DNA of 11,640 nucleotides from Anaerolineae bacterium (lineage in GTDB: Bacteria; Chloroflexota; Anaerolineae; UBA1429): NCBI GenBank assembly GCA_007118555.1, contig SKRJ01000002.1, positions 1 to 11,640 of the forward strand. Reading direction: 5' to 3'. How positions within the stretch are numbered: position 1 is the stretch's first letter; the number at the start of each line of letters is the position of its first letter. The translations under genes were made by a program, and so were the position numbers. The notes under the pieces are model-generated. The model was not told the DNA's origin. It made no database searches and worked only from the letters and a program-made list of their open reading frames with translations. Below, one piece after another: positions 1-8,200 of this stretch.

Positions 1-54
1 CACCCCTCTCCTAGAGACAGCGAGGGCGACTGCAACCTATGCGAGGGGCGTGCC

Positions 55-3000
55 ATGCGAGCAGCAGCATACATTCCGATGGATCGGCGCCAGGCGCTTG
101 CCAGAGGCGAATCGCTTCCTGAGCGGGCCAGGGGCTCTGCGCTCTTTGCGGACATCTCGGGCTTTACCCCGCTGACCGAGGCGTTGGCGCGAGAACTCGG
201 GGCCAGTCGGGGCGCAGAGGAACTGACACGCCATCTGAACCGGGTCTATGATGTGCTGATCACAGAGTTGCATCGCTTCCGCGGGAGTGTGATCAGCTTT
301 AGCGGGGACGCCATCACCTGCTGGTTTGAGGGCGATGACGCCACGCGGGCTGTGACCTGTGCTCTGGCGATGCAGCAGGCCATGGCGCAGCTGGGCGTGA
401 TCCGTACCGCTGGCGGAGCCAGTATAGCGCTGGGCATGAAGGCCGCTGTAGCCACGGGAACCGTGCGACGCTTTGTGGTCGGTGATCCTGCCCACTGCCT
501 GATGGATGCGATGGCCGGCGATGTGTTGGATCGTCTGGCGGCCACAGAGAGCATGGCCGAGATGGGTCAGGTAGTCCTGGATGCCACGTCGCTTGACGCT
601 ATGGGTGACAGGCTGACTGTGGATGCGTGGAGAATCCGGGAGGATGCCGGGGAGCGGTATGGTGTGATCGCCGACATCATGCAGCCAGCGCCTCCAGACC
701 CGTGGCCAGAGTTGGCTCCCGATGCCCTTCCTGACGAGCTCGTTCACGGCTGGCTCTTGCCTGCCGTGCTAGAGCGGCTCGAGACGGGTCAAGGCGAGTT
801 CCTTGCCGAGCTCCGGCCGGCCGTCGCGCTGTTTCTCCAGTTCAGCGGGATCAGCTATGACACCGATCCTCATGCGGCAGACAAGCTGGACCAGTTCGTG
901 CAAAAGGTACAGGCGATCCTCGGCCGCTATGATGGCAGTCTGCTGAATCTCACCATCGGAGACAAGGGCAGTTACCTGTTCGCTAGCTTTGGGGCGCCGA
1001 TCGCCCACGAAGACGATGCCGCGAGAGCTCTTTCCGTCGCCTTGGAGCTCTGCTCGCTCAACGCTGTCCTGGGCTTTCTCGACCCGCTCAAGATCGGAGT
1101 CACCACGGGCCTGACGCGAGCGGGCGCCTATGGAAGCGTTACCCGTCGCGCCTACAGTGTGCTTGGCGAGGCTGTGAATCTGTCTGCGCGTCTTATGGCT
1201 GCGGCAGAGCCCGGTCAGATACTCGTGAGCATGGACTTGCGCGAGAAAGCGGGCAAGGGCTTGGCGTGGGAAGACCTGGCTCCCATTCGGGTAAAGGGCA
1301 GGCGTGAACCGGTGGCAGTCACACGACTGGTGGGGCGAACCAGGTCGCCCCAAGTCCCGTTGTTCGAGCCGCGCTATGCTCTGCCCATGGTTGGTAGGCA
1401 GGCGGAGCTTGACGCGATTGACCGCAAGCTGGCCCTGGTGCTGCAAGGGCATGGGCAGATCGTGGGCGTAACCGCCGAGGCGGGGATGGGCAAGTCGCGT
1501 CTGGCGGCAGAGATCATCGCCAGAGCACGGCAGGCCGGATTGGCCTGCTATGGCGGCGAGTGTCAGTCCTATGGAACGGCCACCGGCTATCTTGTCTGGC
1601 GTTCCATCTGGCGATCACTGCTTGCGATCGACCCCGACTTGCCTCCTGAGGAGCTGGTGGCCTCTCTTGAAACGCACTTGCACGCAGCTGATCCGGCATT
1701 GCTCCCCCGGCTTTCGCTTTTGGGCGCAGTCCTCAACGTCTCTCTCCCGGAAAACGACCTCACGCGTAGCCTGGATGCCAAGGTGCGCAAGTCTTCTCTG
1801 GAGGGGCTCCTGGTCGATTACCTGCGCGCCAGGGCAAGCAAGCAACCACTGCTGCTGGTGCTGGAAGATTGCCATTGGCTTGACGCGCTCTCTCACGATC
1901 TGGTCGAGGAGATCGGCCGGGCAATAGCTGGCATGCCTGTATTGCTGCTTTTGGTCTACAGGCCGACGGATGCGCATGGCTTTCGCGGCCTGCGCGTCAG
2001 GCAGTTTGCACACTTTTCGGAGATCGTGCTGACTGAGCTCGACCGCTCAGAGGCCTATGCCTTGATCAGGCAGAGGCTACAGCGTTTTCATGGCTATGCA
2101 CGGGAGGCGCCAGAATCGTTTGTCGCTCAGATTGCCGATAGGGCGGCGGGCAATCCATTCTATATGGAGGAACTGCTCAACTACCTCCATGGGCAGGGCG
2201 TCGATCCCACTGACGTGCGAGCCCTCGCGACGATAGAGCTCCCGGCGAGCCTGCACAGACTTGTTCTCAGCCGTATGGACCAACTCACAGAACAGCAGAG
2301 GACGACCATGAAGGTCGCCAGCGTCATCGGACGGCTCTTTCCAGCTGCCATGGTGTGGGGCGCCTACCCCGAACTCGGGCCGTATGATCAGGTAAAGGCG
2401 GATCTGCAGGTGCTCAGCGAGCTCGATATCGCACCTCTGGACACGCCCGAACCAGAGTTGGCCTACCTGTTCAAGCACATCATCACGCAGGAGGTTGCCT
2501 ACGAAAGCCTGCTGCACGCCACGCGCGCCATTCTCCACGAACAGATCGGTGTCTACATAGAGAGAACCCAGTCCGATCGGATCGATCAGTACGTCAGTGT
2601 CCTCGCTCACCACTTTGATCGGAGCAACAATCTGGACAAGCGGCGCACCTATCTGCTCCGAGCCGGCCAGGTGGCCCAGGCGAACTATGCCAACAAAGCG
2701 GCTATCGGGCTCTATGAAAAGGCGGTGCCCCTGCTGACACCGCAAATCCGGGGAGAGGCTCTGGTACAGCTTGGCAAGGTCCTCGAGCTGACCGGCGATT
2801 GGAAGGAGGCCGACCGTCGCTACAGAGAGGCCTTTGACCTCGCCGTCGAAGGAGGAGATCGTTCCGGACAGGCTTGGTGCCAGACGGCCATCGGTGAGTT
2901 GTACCGCAAGCAAGGGCAGTTCGAGCAAGCGGCGACCTGGCTGCAGAGCGCCTACGCTACGTTTGACGCTCTGGAGAACAGTGCCGGTATGGGGCAGGCA

Positions 3001-3738
3001 CTGCACTATGAGGGCACGCTGGCTGACCAGCAGGGCGACTTTGCCAGAGCGCAAACCCTTTGGGAAGAGAGCCTGGCCATCCGTCGCCGGCTCGACGATC
3101 GCTCCGCCATCGGTGGCCTGCTCAGCAACCTTGGTATCGTTGCTGCCCGGCAGGGCGACCTTGACACAGCCCAAGCGCTCCTCAATGAGAGCCTGCGTGT
3201 ACGACGCGAGATCAATGATCGATGGGCGGTTGCCGTTACGCTCAACAATCTGGGTTTTCTGGCCCTGTTGGGAGAGCAACCGGGCCAGGCGCGGGCGCCG
3301 TTGGAAGAGGCTCTGGCCCTGCAACGGGAGATCGGAGATCGCTGGATGATCGGAAACGCCCTGAACAACCTGGGCAACGTGGCACGCGATCAGGCTCGCT
3401 ACGAGGATGCTCGGGCACTGTACGCCGAGAGCCTGGGCATCTATGACGTTTTGGGGGACCTTTACGCCCTCGCCTACCTGCTCGAGGACAGCGGCAGGAT
3501 GGCCGCGCTCCAAGGACAGGCGCGGCAGGCCCTCTGCCTAGCGGCGGCCGCTTCCGCATTGCGTGAAAAAGTAGGCGCCCCCCTGTCGACCAGTGAGGCC
3601 GAGCAACTCGATGCTGCATTGGCATGCGCGAGAGATGCTCTGGGCCCTGATGCCGAGGCGGCCTGGATGGAGGGCCTTGGCATGGAGTTCTCAGAGGTCA
3701 TCGCGTATGCACTCGGGCCACAGTCTCGGGGGCGCTAG
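55..3738 (+). CDS. Tandem adenylate/guanylate cyclase-homology, STAND-like AAA ATPase and TPR signalling protein
   Basis: Predicted cytoplasmic multidomain signal protein of 1227 residues, with no signal peptide or membrane segment. Order: class III cyclase homology domain 1 (about 25-200; FADISGFT with D33, and SGD with D85), cyclase domain 2 (about 255-425; FLQFSGI, IGD with D303, LGEAVNLSARL with N375 and R379), AAA_16-type ATPase (from about 443, LPMVGRQAEL; Walker A AEAGMGKS at 474-481; Walker B LLLVLEDCHWLD ending at D610; GNPFYMEEL at 699-707), then a helical region and TPR units (935-1174). Domain 1 keeps the metal-binding aspartates but lacks the Asn/Arg pair. Domain 2 keeps Asn/Arg but has Q262 in place of the first aspartate. 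The start at 55 has GAGGGG (43-48) six bases upstream and yields the usual N-terminus of this family (YIPMDRRQALARGE). The frame is open back to base 1, so a longer form cannot be excluded. Known family members are putative cyclase/ATPase sensors; actual nucleotide product and ligand are unknown. Confidence 0.93.
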   Translation: MRAAAYIPMDRRQALARGESLPERARGSALFADISGFTPLTEALARELGASRGAEELTRHLNRVYDVLITELHRFRGSVISFSGDAITCWFEGDDATRAVTCALAMQQAMAQLGVIRTAGGASIALGMKAAVATGTVRRFVVGDPAHCLMDAMAGDVLDRLAATESMAEMGQVVLDATSLDAMGDRLTVDAWRIREDAGERYGVIADIMQPAPPDPWPELAPDALPDELVHGWLLPAVLERLETGQGEFLAELRPAVALFLQFSGISYDTDPHAADKLDQFVQKVQAILGRYDGSLLNLTIGDKGSYLFASFGAPIAHEDDAARALSVALELCSLNAVLGFLDPLKIGVTTGLTRAGAYGSVTRRAYSVLGEAVNLSARLMAAAEPGQILVSMDLREKAGKGLAWEDLAPIRVKGRREPVAVTRLVGRTRSPQVPLFEPRYALPMVGRQAELDAIDRKLALVLQGHGQIVGVTAEAGMGKSRLAAEIIARARQAGLACYGGECQSYGTATGYLVWRSIWRSLLAIDPDLPPEELVASLETHLHAADPALLPRLSLLGAVLNVSLPENDLTRSLDAKVRKSSLEGLLVDYLRARASKQPLLLVLEDCHWLDALSHDLVEEIGRAIAGMPVLLLLVYRPTDAHGFRGLRVRQFAHFSEIVLTELDRSEAYALIRQRLQRFHGYAREAPESFVAQIADRAAGNPFYMEELLNYLHGQGVDPTDVRALATIELPASLHRLVLSRMDQLTEQQRTTMKVASVIGRLFPAAMVWGAYPELGPYDQVKADLQVLSELDIAPLDTPEPELAYLFKHIITQEVAYESLLHATRAILHEQIGVYIERTQSDRIDQYVSVLAHHFDRSNNLDKRRTYLLRAGQVAQANYANKAAIGLYEKAVPLLTPQIRGEALVQLGKVLELTGDWKEADRRYREAFDLAVEGGDRSGQAWCQTAIGELYRKQGQFEQAATWLQSAYATFDALENSAGMGQALHYEGTLADQQGDFARAQTLWEESLAIRRRLDDRSAIGGLLSNLGIVAARQGDLDTAQALLNESLRVRREINDRWAVAVTLNNLGFLALLGEQPGQARAPLEEALALQREIGDRWMIGNALNNLGNVARDQARYEDARALYAESLGIYDVLGDLYALAYLLEDSGRMAALQGQARQALCLAAAASALREKVGAPLSTSEAEQLDAALACARDALGPDAEAAWMEGLGMEFSEVIAYALGPQSRGR
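2857..3576 (+). repeat. Six gapless 40-residue TPR units at the C-terminus of the cyclase/ATPase protein
   Basis: Within the protein encoded at 55-3738, residues 935-1174 divide into six consecutive units of exactly 40 residues, starting at residues 935, 975, 1015, 1055, 1095 and 1135. Most begin DR followed by an NNLG- or IGxL-like helix A, then a QG/D-x-x-x-A turn, then an E-S/A-L-x-I/L-R-R-like helix B. This is the kinesin-light-chain/TPR_12 style of repeat found behind STAND ATPases, where it is usually the protein- or ligand-binding sensor. The last unit is the most degenerate. Less regular helices from about residue 866 probably add one more repeat upstream. Confidence 0.88.
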
Positions 3739-3949
3739 TCGTTACAAGTGAGACCGTGCCGCAACCAGGGCCGTACTCGGGCCGGCGGAGAAGCTGACGA
3801 CGACGGTACCCGGGCGCAGGCGGCCCCGCCGTGCGAGGATGGCTATACCGTGCATGAGGGTAGATGTCGCGTTTGCCAGGACCTGTCCGATCAAAGCTGT
3901 CCAATGGGGTTAGGACCCGACATCGCCCATCCACAAAGGGCCGTGAGCA
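3739..3949. other. Intergenic spacer without a convincing gene
   Basis: This spacer lies between the TPR protein and the small membrane protein. I saw no strong hairpin followed by a T-run, so no terminator is called, and no convincing -35/-10 pair. A TTGCCA at 3873 has no matching -10 at the correct distance. A GTG-started open frame crosses most of it (3748-3969) and is cysteine-containing, but it has no ribosome binding site and overlaps the next gene, so it is not annotated. AAAGGG at 3935-3940 probably serves as the ribosome binding site for the following gene. Confidence 0.5.
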
Positions 3950-4687
3950 ATGAATGTCGTCATAAATGAGCTACTGGCGCCGTTGGCGGTACTGTGGGTC
4001 GTCTTTATGGCGGTTGTCGCACTCGCCATCTACCTTATGCTGGGAGGGGCCGGTAAGCGCATGCGCCGAGTGCGTGAAGAGATCTCACCGCGATTTCTGC
4101 GCGGCACCGTTTCTAGCCTCTTGCCGTGGAGTCCGCAGCATGGCCTGGCCGACCTGTCATCGCTATGCCGCGGTCAGGCGGAGATGAGTGCCCTTGGAGG
4201 CACGACCTATCATGCCCGCGGGACGATGCAGAGCCAGAGCCAGTCCGCTATGGCCTGGCTTGCGTACACGGTCAACATCCGGCGGCGACAGGGTACTGTG
4301 ATCCTGCACACGTCGGCGAACGAGCTGGTGGCCGAGGTAGATACTGAAAGGGACCGCACGGCCACGGTCCGAGTCGATGGGAGGCCATTTGGCACGGTTC
4401 GCATGCGTACCGGAGAAATGGCAGACCTGTTGGGACGGCCGGTGGGCCGGCTCTCGCGCGGCAAGGCCGTCACGATCTATGGTATGACCAACTATCGCGA
4501 CGTAGAGCTCAACGGCCGACGAGTAGCCGAGATCAACGGCAATCTCCTGCACCTCGGTCAGAGGCTGGGGCCGTCTCCCCCGGCGTTTCGCCTTCATGAT
4601 GCCGACTTGTCGTGTGAGGAGGTATGGTGGCTACTGGCACTGCTAGCGCTGGAGCTGTACTTTGACCGCAATAGACTGCTTATCTAG
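3950..4687 (+). CDS. Membrane-anchored hypothetical protein, possible tubby/LURP-one-like fold
   Basis: 245 residues; I do not recognise a named family. Residues about 8-32 form one clear transmembrane helix (LAVLWVVFMAVVALAIYLML) followed by a basic stretch (KRMRRVR). By the positive-inside rule this puts the bulk of the protein in the cytoplasm. The middle, about 85-215, is predicted beta-rich with alternating polar and hydrophobic residues and repeated V-D/N-G-R/x turns (VRVDGRPFGTV, VELNGRRVAEI). The C-terminus is a hydrophobic helix (EEVWWLLALLALELYFDRN). A beta barrel closed by a C-terminal hydrophobic helix is the layout of tubby/LURP-one/scramblase-like proteins, so that fold is my inference, at low confidence. 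The ATG at 3950 follows AAAGGG at 3935-3940 by nine bases, and an in-frame TGA at 3944 fixes the start region. It lies 211 bases after the cyclase/ATPase gene on the same strand; co-transcription is possible but not shown. Confidence 0.75.
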   Translation: MNVVINELLAPLAVLWVVFMAVVALAIYLMLGGAGKRMRRVREEISPRFLRGTVSSLLPWSPQHGLADLSSLCRGQAEMSALGGTTYHARGTMQSQSQSAMAWLAYTVNIRRRQGTVILHTSANELVAEVDTERDRTATVRVDGRPFGTVRMRTGEMADLLGRPVGRLSRGKAVTIYGMTNYRDVELNGRRVAEINGNLLHLGQRLGPSPPAFRLHDADLSCEEVWWLLALLALELYFDRNRLLI

Positions 4688-4850
4688 CGTCTCCACTGGC
4701 GTATGGTTAGGACTGGGCGATGCCGCGCCGTGGGAAGGATCCGCCGCTGAGCCGCTGTCGGTTGCGTGGCTGGCCTGCGGTCATTTGCGGAGTAGGGTAG
4801 ATTGGGGGAGAGCACAATCTTTGGTGACAGAACACAGTTTCGCCAGGTGG

Positions 4851-4879
4851 TTGACAAGCCGTTCTCACAAGGATATGTT
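4851..4879 (+). promoter_or_regulatory. Sigma70-type promoter for the giant secreted-protein gene
   Basis: A perfect -35 box TTGACA (4851-4856) is separated by exactly 17 bases from TATGTT (4874-4879), which matches four of six -10 positions including the key first TA and last T. A start of transcription would fall around 4886. It points at the gene beginning at 5226 and is the best -35/-10 pair I found in the spacer. It is a sequence match only; chance occurrence cannot be ruled out. Confidence 0.5.
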
Positions 4880-4907
4880 TCCCGTAGAGAGTGTCTCTTT
4901 TGTGTGT

Positions 4908-4931
4908 GCCCGAGGACCGTCAAGCTCGGGC
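4908..4931 (+). repeat. Inverted repeat (hairpin) in the leader
   Basis: GCCCGAG (4908-4914) and CTCGGGC (4925-4931) are perfect reverse complements around a 10-base loop. It would sit about 20 nucleotides downstream of the predicted transcription start. No T-run follows, so it is not an intrinsic terminator. It could be a 5'-end mRNA stabilising stem or an operator-like element, or may be incidental in GC-rich DNA. Confidence 0.4.
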
Positions 4932-5213
4932 GAACTGTGCTCATCCGGTCCACCTCCATCGCACGGGACAGCCAGCCATCTCGGGCCGCCTGTAGGATTC
5001 GCAGCCGACGCCCTCTAGCATAAACTCGATCAATGCCCGATCCGCCAGTACCTATCCGGCCGAACACACTGGCCAGGGTCGAGCTCCAATGCACCGTTGC
5101 TCACCTTGTAGGCGTATTCACCACGACAACTCGAAAGCGACGCAGAGTAGCAGAGCCAAGCGGCTGCCATCCAGAAGGTTGCCTATACATCGTACCGACC
5201 GACCAGCCTACAC

Positions 5214-5220
5214 AGGAGGT
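5214..5220 (+). promoter_or_regulatory. Strong ribosome binding site fixing the ATG at 5226
   Basis: AGGAGGT is a full-length Shine-Dalgarno sequence. AGGAGG ends six bases before the ATG at 5226, the optimal distance. It decides the start of the 2038-residue protein, which then begins directly with a signal peptide. Confidence 0.85.
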
Positions 5221-5225
5221 TCGCC

Positions 5226-8200
5226 ATGTTTCGTTATCTCCGTTCCCTGGCGGTATTGGTATTCGTCGCAGTGGTGCTCCTGGTTGTCCGCACCCCCTCG
5301 GCAGTGGCTGAGGAGGAGCCCTCCTTTTCCCTCGTCTCTGTATCATCCGACGGTACGCCGGGCAATGCCTGGTCTATGGCAACGACTCCGCAAGCGATTT
5401 CTGGGTGCGGCAGGTATGTCGCCTTTACCTCTACGGCGGACAACCTTGTCCCGGGAAAGACGAACAATAACCAGGATGTCTTTGTTCACGATCACTGGAC
5501 GGGCGAGACTACGCTCGTTTCGATCACCCCAGAGGGCCAAGCTGGCAACGGCTCTTCTTCTTGGCCCGCGATATCATTGGATGGCCGATTCGTCGCCTTT
5601 CAGTCTAATGCAACAGATCTGACCCCAGCGCAGCCTGCCTTTGGCTGGAATCACATCTATGTGCGTGACCTGGTCGAGGGCGTGACAACCCGGGCCTCCG
5701 TCTCCTCGGCCGGAACACCCGGCAACGGCGATTGCGCCGGGGTTTCACTATCTGCCGACGGCCGTTATGTCGCCTTCATTTCGGGTGCCTCCAACCTGGT
5801 ACCCGGTGACACCAACGGCGCGTGGGATGTCTTTGTCCATGACCGGGAAACGGCGACCACAACCAGGGTGTCGGTCAACTCTCAGGGCCAACAGGCGGCT
5901 GTCGGGGCCGGGGGCGGGCATATCTCGGCGAACGGACGCTATGTCGCTTTTCACTCGGCTGCCTACAATCTCGCCCCCAATATCACGAACAACCGAACCG
6001 ATGTCTTTGTTCATGACCGTGAGACCCAAGAGACCTGGCGGGTTTCGGTGAGTAGTACGGGCACCCAGAGCAACGACGATTCCTTTGCCATGGACATTAC
6101 CGCAGATGGCCGCTATGTCCTTTTCGCCTCTGCTGCCTCAAATCTCGTAGACGGTGACACGAACAATGAGCGCGATATCTTCCTGCATGACAACACGACG
6201 GGTGATACAATCCGCGTGAACCTGTCATCGGAAGGCGCCCAGGCAAATGGCCGATCCTGGTGGGCAGCGATTTCCACTGACGGGTACTATGTGGCATTTG
6301 ATAGCCAGGCCACGAATCTCGTATCGGAGCAATCTACCGCCGGACGCGACCACATCTATTTGCGAAGCCTGGTAACTGGAGACACTGTGCGCATCTCGCA
6401 GACGGCCGATGGTGCGGAAGGAGATGCGGCTTCAAGATCTCCTTCCCTATCCGCCGACGGCCGCTATATTGCACTCACGTCTCACGCAAGAAATCTGGCG
6501 CCTGGCAAGACGTCGACATGGAATGATGTGCTTCTCTGGGACGCGGGAAGCGAGCCGATCTCGGTCACACCGCTGGTTCTGGAAGAGCCGCACCACGCAG
6601 AGCTGGCTCTTGGCGAAACGCACTATTACACCGTCACACTAGAGTCGGGAACAGATTCGCTCCTGATCACCACGACCCCTGGTCAGGGCGCGGAGGGGCT
6701 CCAGGTGATGGTACGTCGGGGTGGTTGGCCGATGGCTGGCCTGTACGACGGACGTACCACCAGCCCTGGAGACGGCGGCAGCTATGAACTGGTGCTTGAG
6801 CCCGCTGCTCTGGGCGAGTACCACATCCTCGTACGCGGCCTTGAGATCACGGAACCAACGGGTGCGTATGAGATCGTTGCACGGGTCGTTCCACGCCATC
6901 TGTCCTCTTTCGCACCCCGGTCGGCTGGTAACGGAGGAATGGCAACGCTCCATATTACGGGCACAGGCCTACAGCATGTAATCCAGATGCGTCTGGAGAC
7001 CGGCGGCACGCCTGTTTCCCACAACACAGAGATCGGAATCATGTCGCCCAAGGAGCTATGGGCGCGCTTTGACCTTACCGGCTTGACGCCGGGCGAGTAT
7101 GAGCTTGTCGCGGTCTATGCAGATGCACAAGAGCTACGCTTTACCGATCCGTTCGTGATCGTACCGGGCACGGGCGGCAGGCTGGAGGCCCGGATCGCTG
7201 CTGTGGAGAGCATGCGTCCAAACCGTCGCTACACAGTCTGGATAGAGTATGAGAACGTCGGTGACGCGGATCTGACGGCGCCGTTGATGATCGTGTCCAC
7301 AGAGCCATCGTTGCCACTCTGGATGCTGGGACGAGAGACGCCTTACGATGGCTCTGTGCAGTTTCTTGCGACCTCTGCCGGCGAGCCTGCCAACATCCTG
7401 TCGCCTGGGGCCAAGGGCCGCGTGCCCGTGTTTGTACGTACAGATCTCACGGAGAGCGAGTTGGACATAAGCCTGCAGGTGCTAGAGGCGAGCAGCGAGC
7501 CTGTAGACTGGGCTGCGTATACTCACGCCTTGCGTCCAGCCGGCTATACCGTGCAAGAGTGGGAAGAGTTTTGGCCGGCGCTGCAGCCCTCGCTTGGTGA
7601 CACTTGGGACGACTATCTAGAGGCCCTAGGCCGCGCGGCCAATCGACTACGTCCCCGCGGCGTCGATGCAGCCGATGTCCAACAGCTGCTCGCTATGGTG
7701 ATTCAGCAGGCCGCGAGTAGCCCGGTCTCAGCCATTACCGGTCTAGTGCTGGATGCCGAGACCTATGCTCCTCTCGCGGATGTGCGCGTTGTTGCTCGCC
7801 ATGTCGAGGGCCAGGCTGTGCGGACCGAGTCGACTATGGCCGACGGCACTTTTACCGTGGCCTTTTTGCCGGCCGGCACGTATGAGTTGTACGTTGAGGG
7901 GTACATCGTAACACCCGCGCTAACGGTCACTATCACCGACGAAACCGATGCCAACGGTAAAAGAGTCTTTGCCTCACCCATCCCTCCCGAAGCAGAGCTC
8001 GAGCCGGGCCTGGTTCAGCATAGCAGTCCCGTAACGGTAGACGTCGAGGGCACGCCGCACCTGGTGTTCGCCGTCAACGGCGCATTCTACCACACGACCT
8101 ATGACGGCGAGACGTGGGCTGGCGCCACAGCCATTCCAGGGGCTTGGGGTGCAGACCCCGTGCTACTGTATGCACACGACCTTGTCGATGGAACCGATCC

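Larger units (their letters stand above)
4688..5225. other. 538-base non-coding leader of the giant secreted-protein gene
   Basis: No gene on either strand is convincing here. The open frames seen have no ribosome binding site, poor composition, or run into neighbours. The stretch holds a good promoter (4851-4879), a seven-base-pair inverted repeat (4908-4931) and the ribosome binding site of the downstream gene (5214-5220). If transcription starts near 4886, the mRNA leader is about 340 nucleotides, long enough for post-transcriptional control, but I recognise no known riboswitch class. No terminator for the upstream gene was seen at its 5' end. Confidence 0.6.

Noticed and set aside
2077..3513. 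Long open frame of 478 codons on the - strand
   Set aside because: It lies wholly inside the cyclase/ATPase/TPR gene, opposite well-recognised domains. It has no recognisable motifs and is a typical by-product of GC-rich codon usage.
3873..3901. TTGCCA as a -35 box for the small membrane-protein gene
   Set aside because: At 16-18 bases downstream the sequence is GC-rich with no -10-like hexamer.
3748..3969. Possible small cysteine-containing protein starting at GTG
   Set aside because: No ribosome binding site, high Arg/Gly/Pro composition, overlap with the better supported gene at 3950, and no recognisable zinc-ribbon spacing.
4908..4931. The leader hairpin as an intrinsic terminator
   Set aside because: The stem is only seven base pairs, and the bases after it (GAACTGTGC) contain no T-run.
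4662..5018. Open frame in the leader, including a shorter version from ATG at 4875
   Set aside because: The long form overlaps the end of the upstream gene. The short form begins inside the predicted -10 box and lacks a ribosome binding site. Composition looks non-coding.
4684..5094. 136-codon open frame on the - strand of the leader
   Set aside because: Arg/Ser/Thr/Pro-rich translation without motifs or a ribosome binding site; it would also oppose the good promoter on the + strand.
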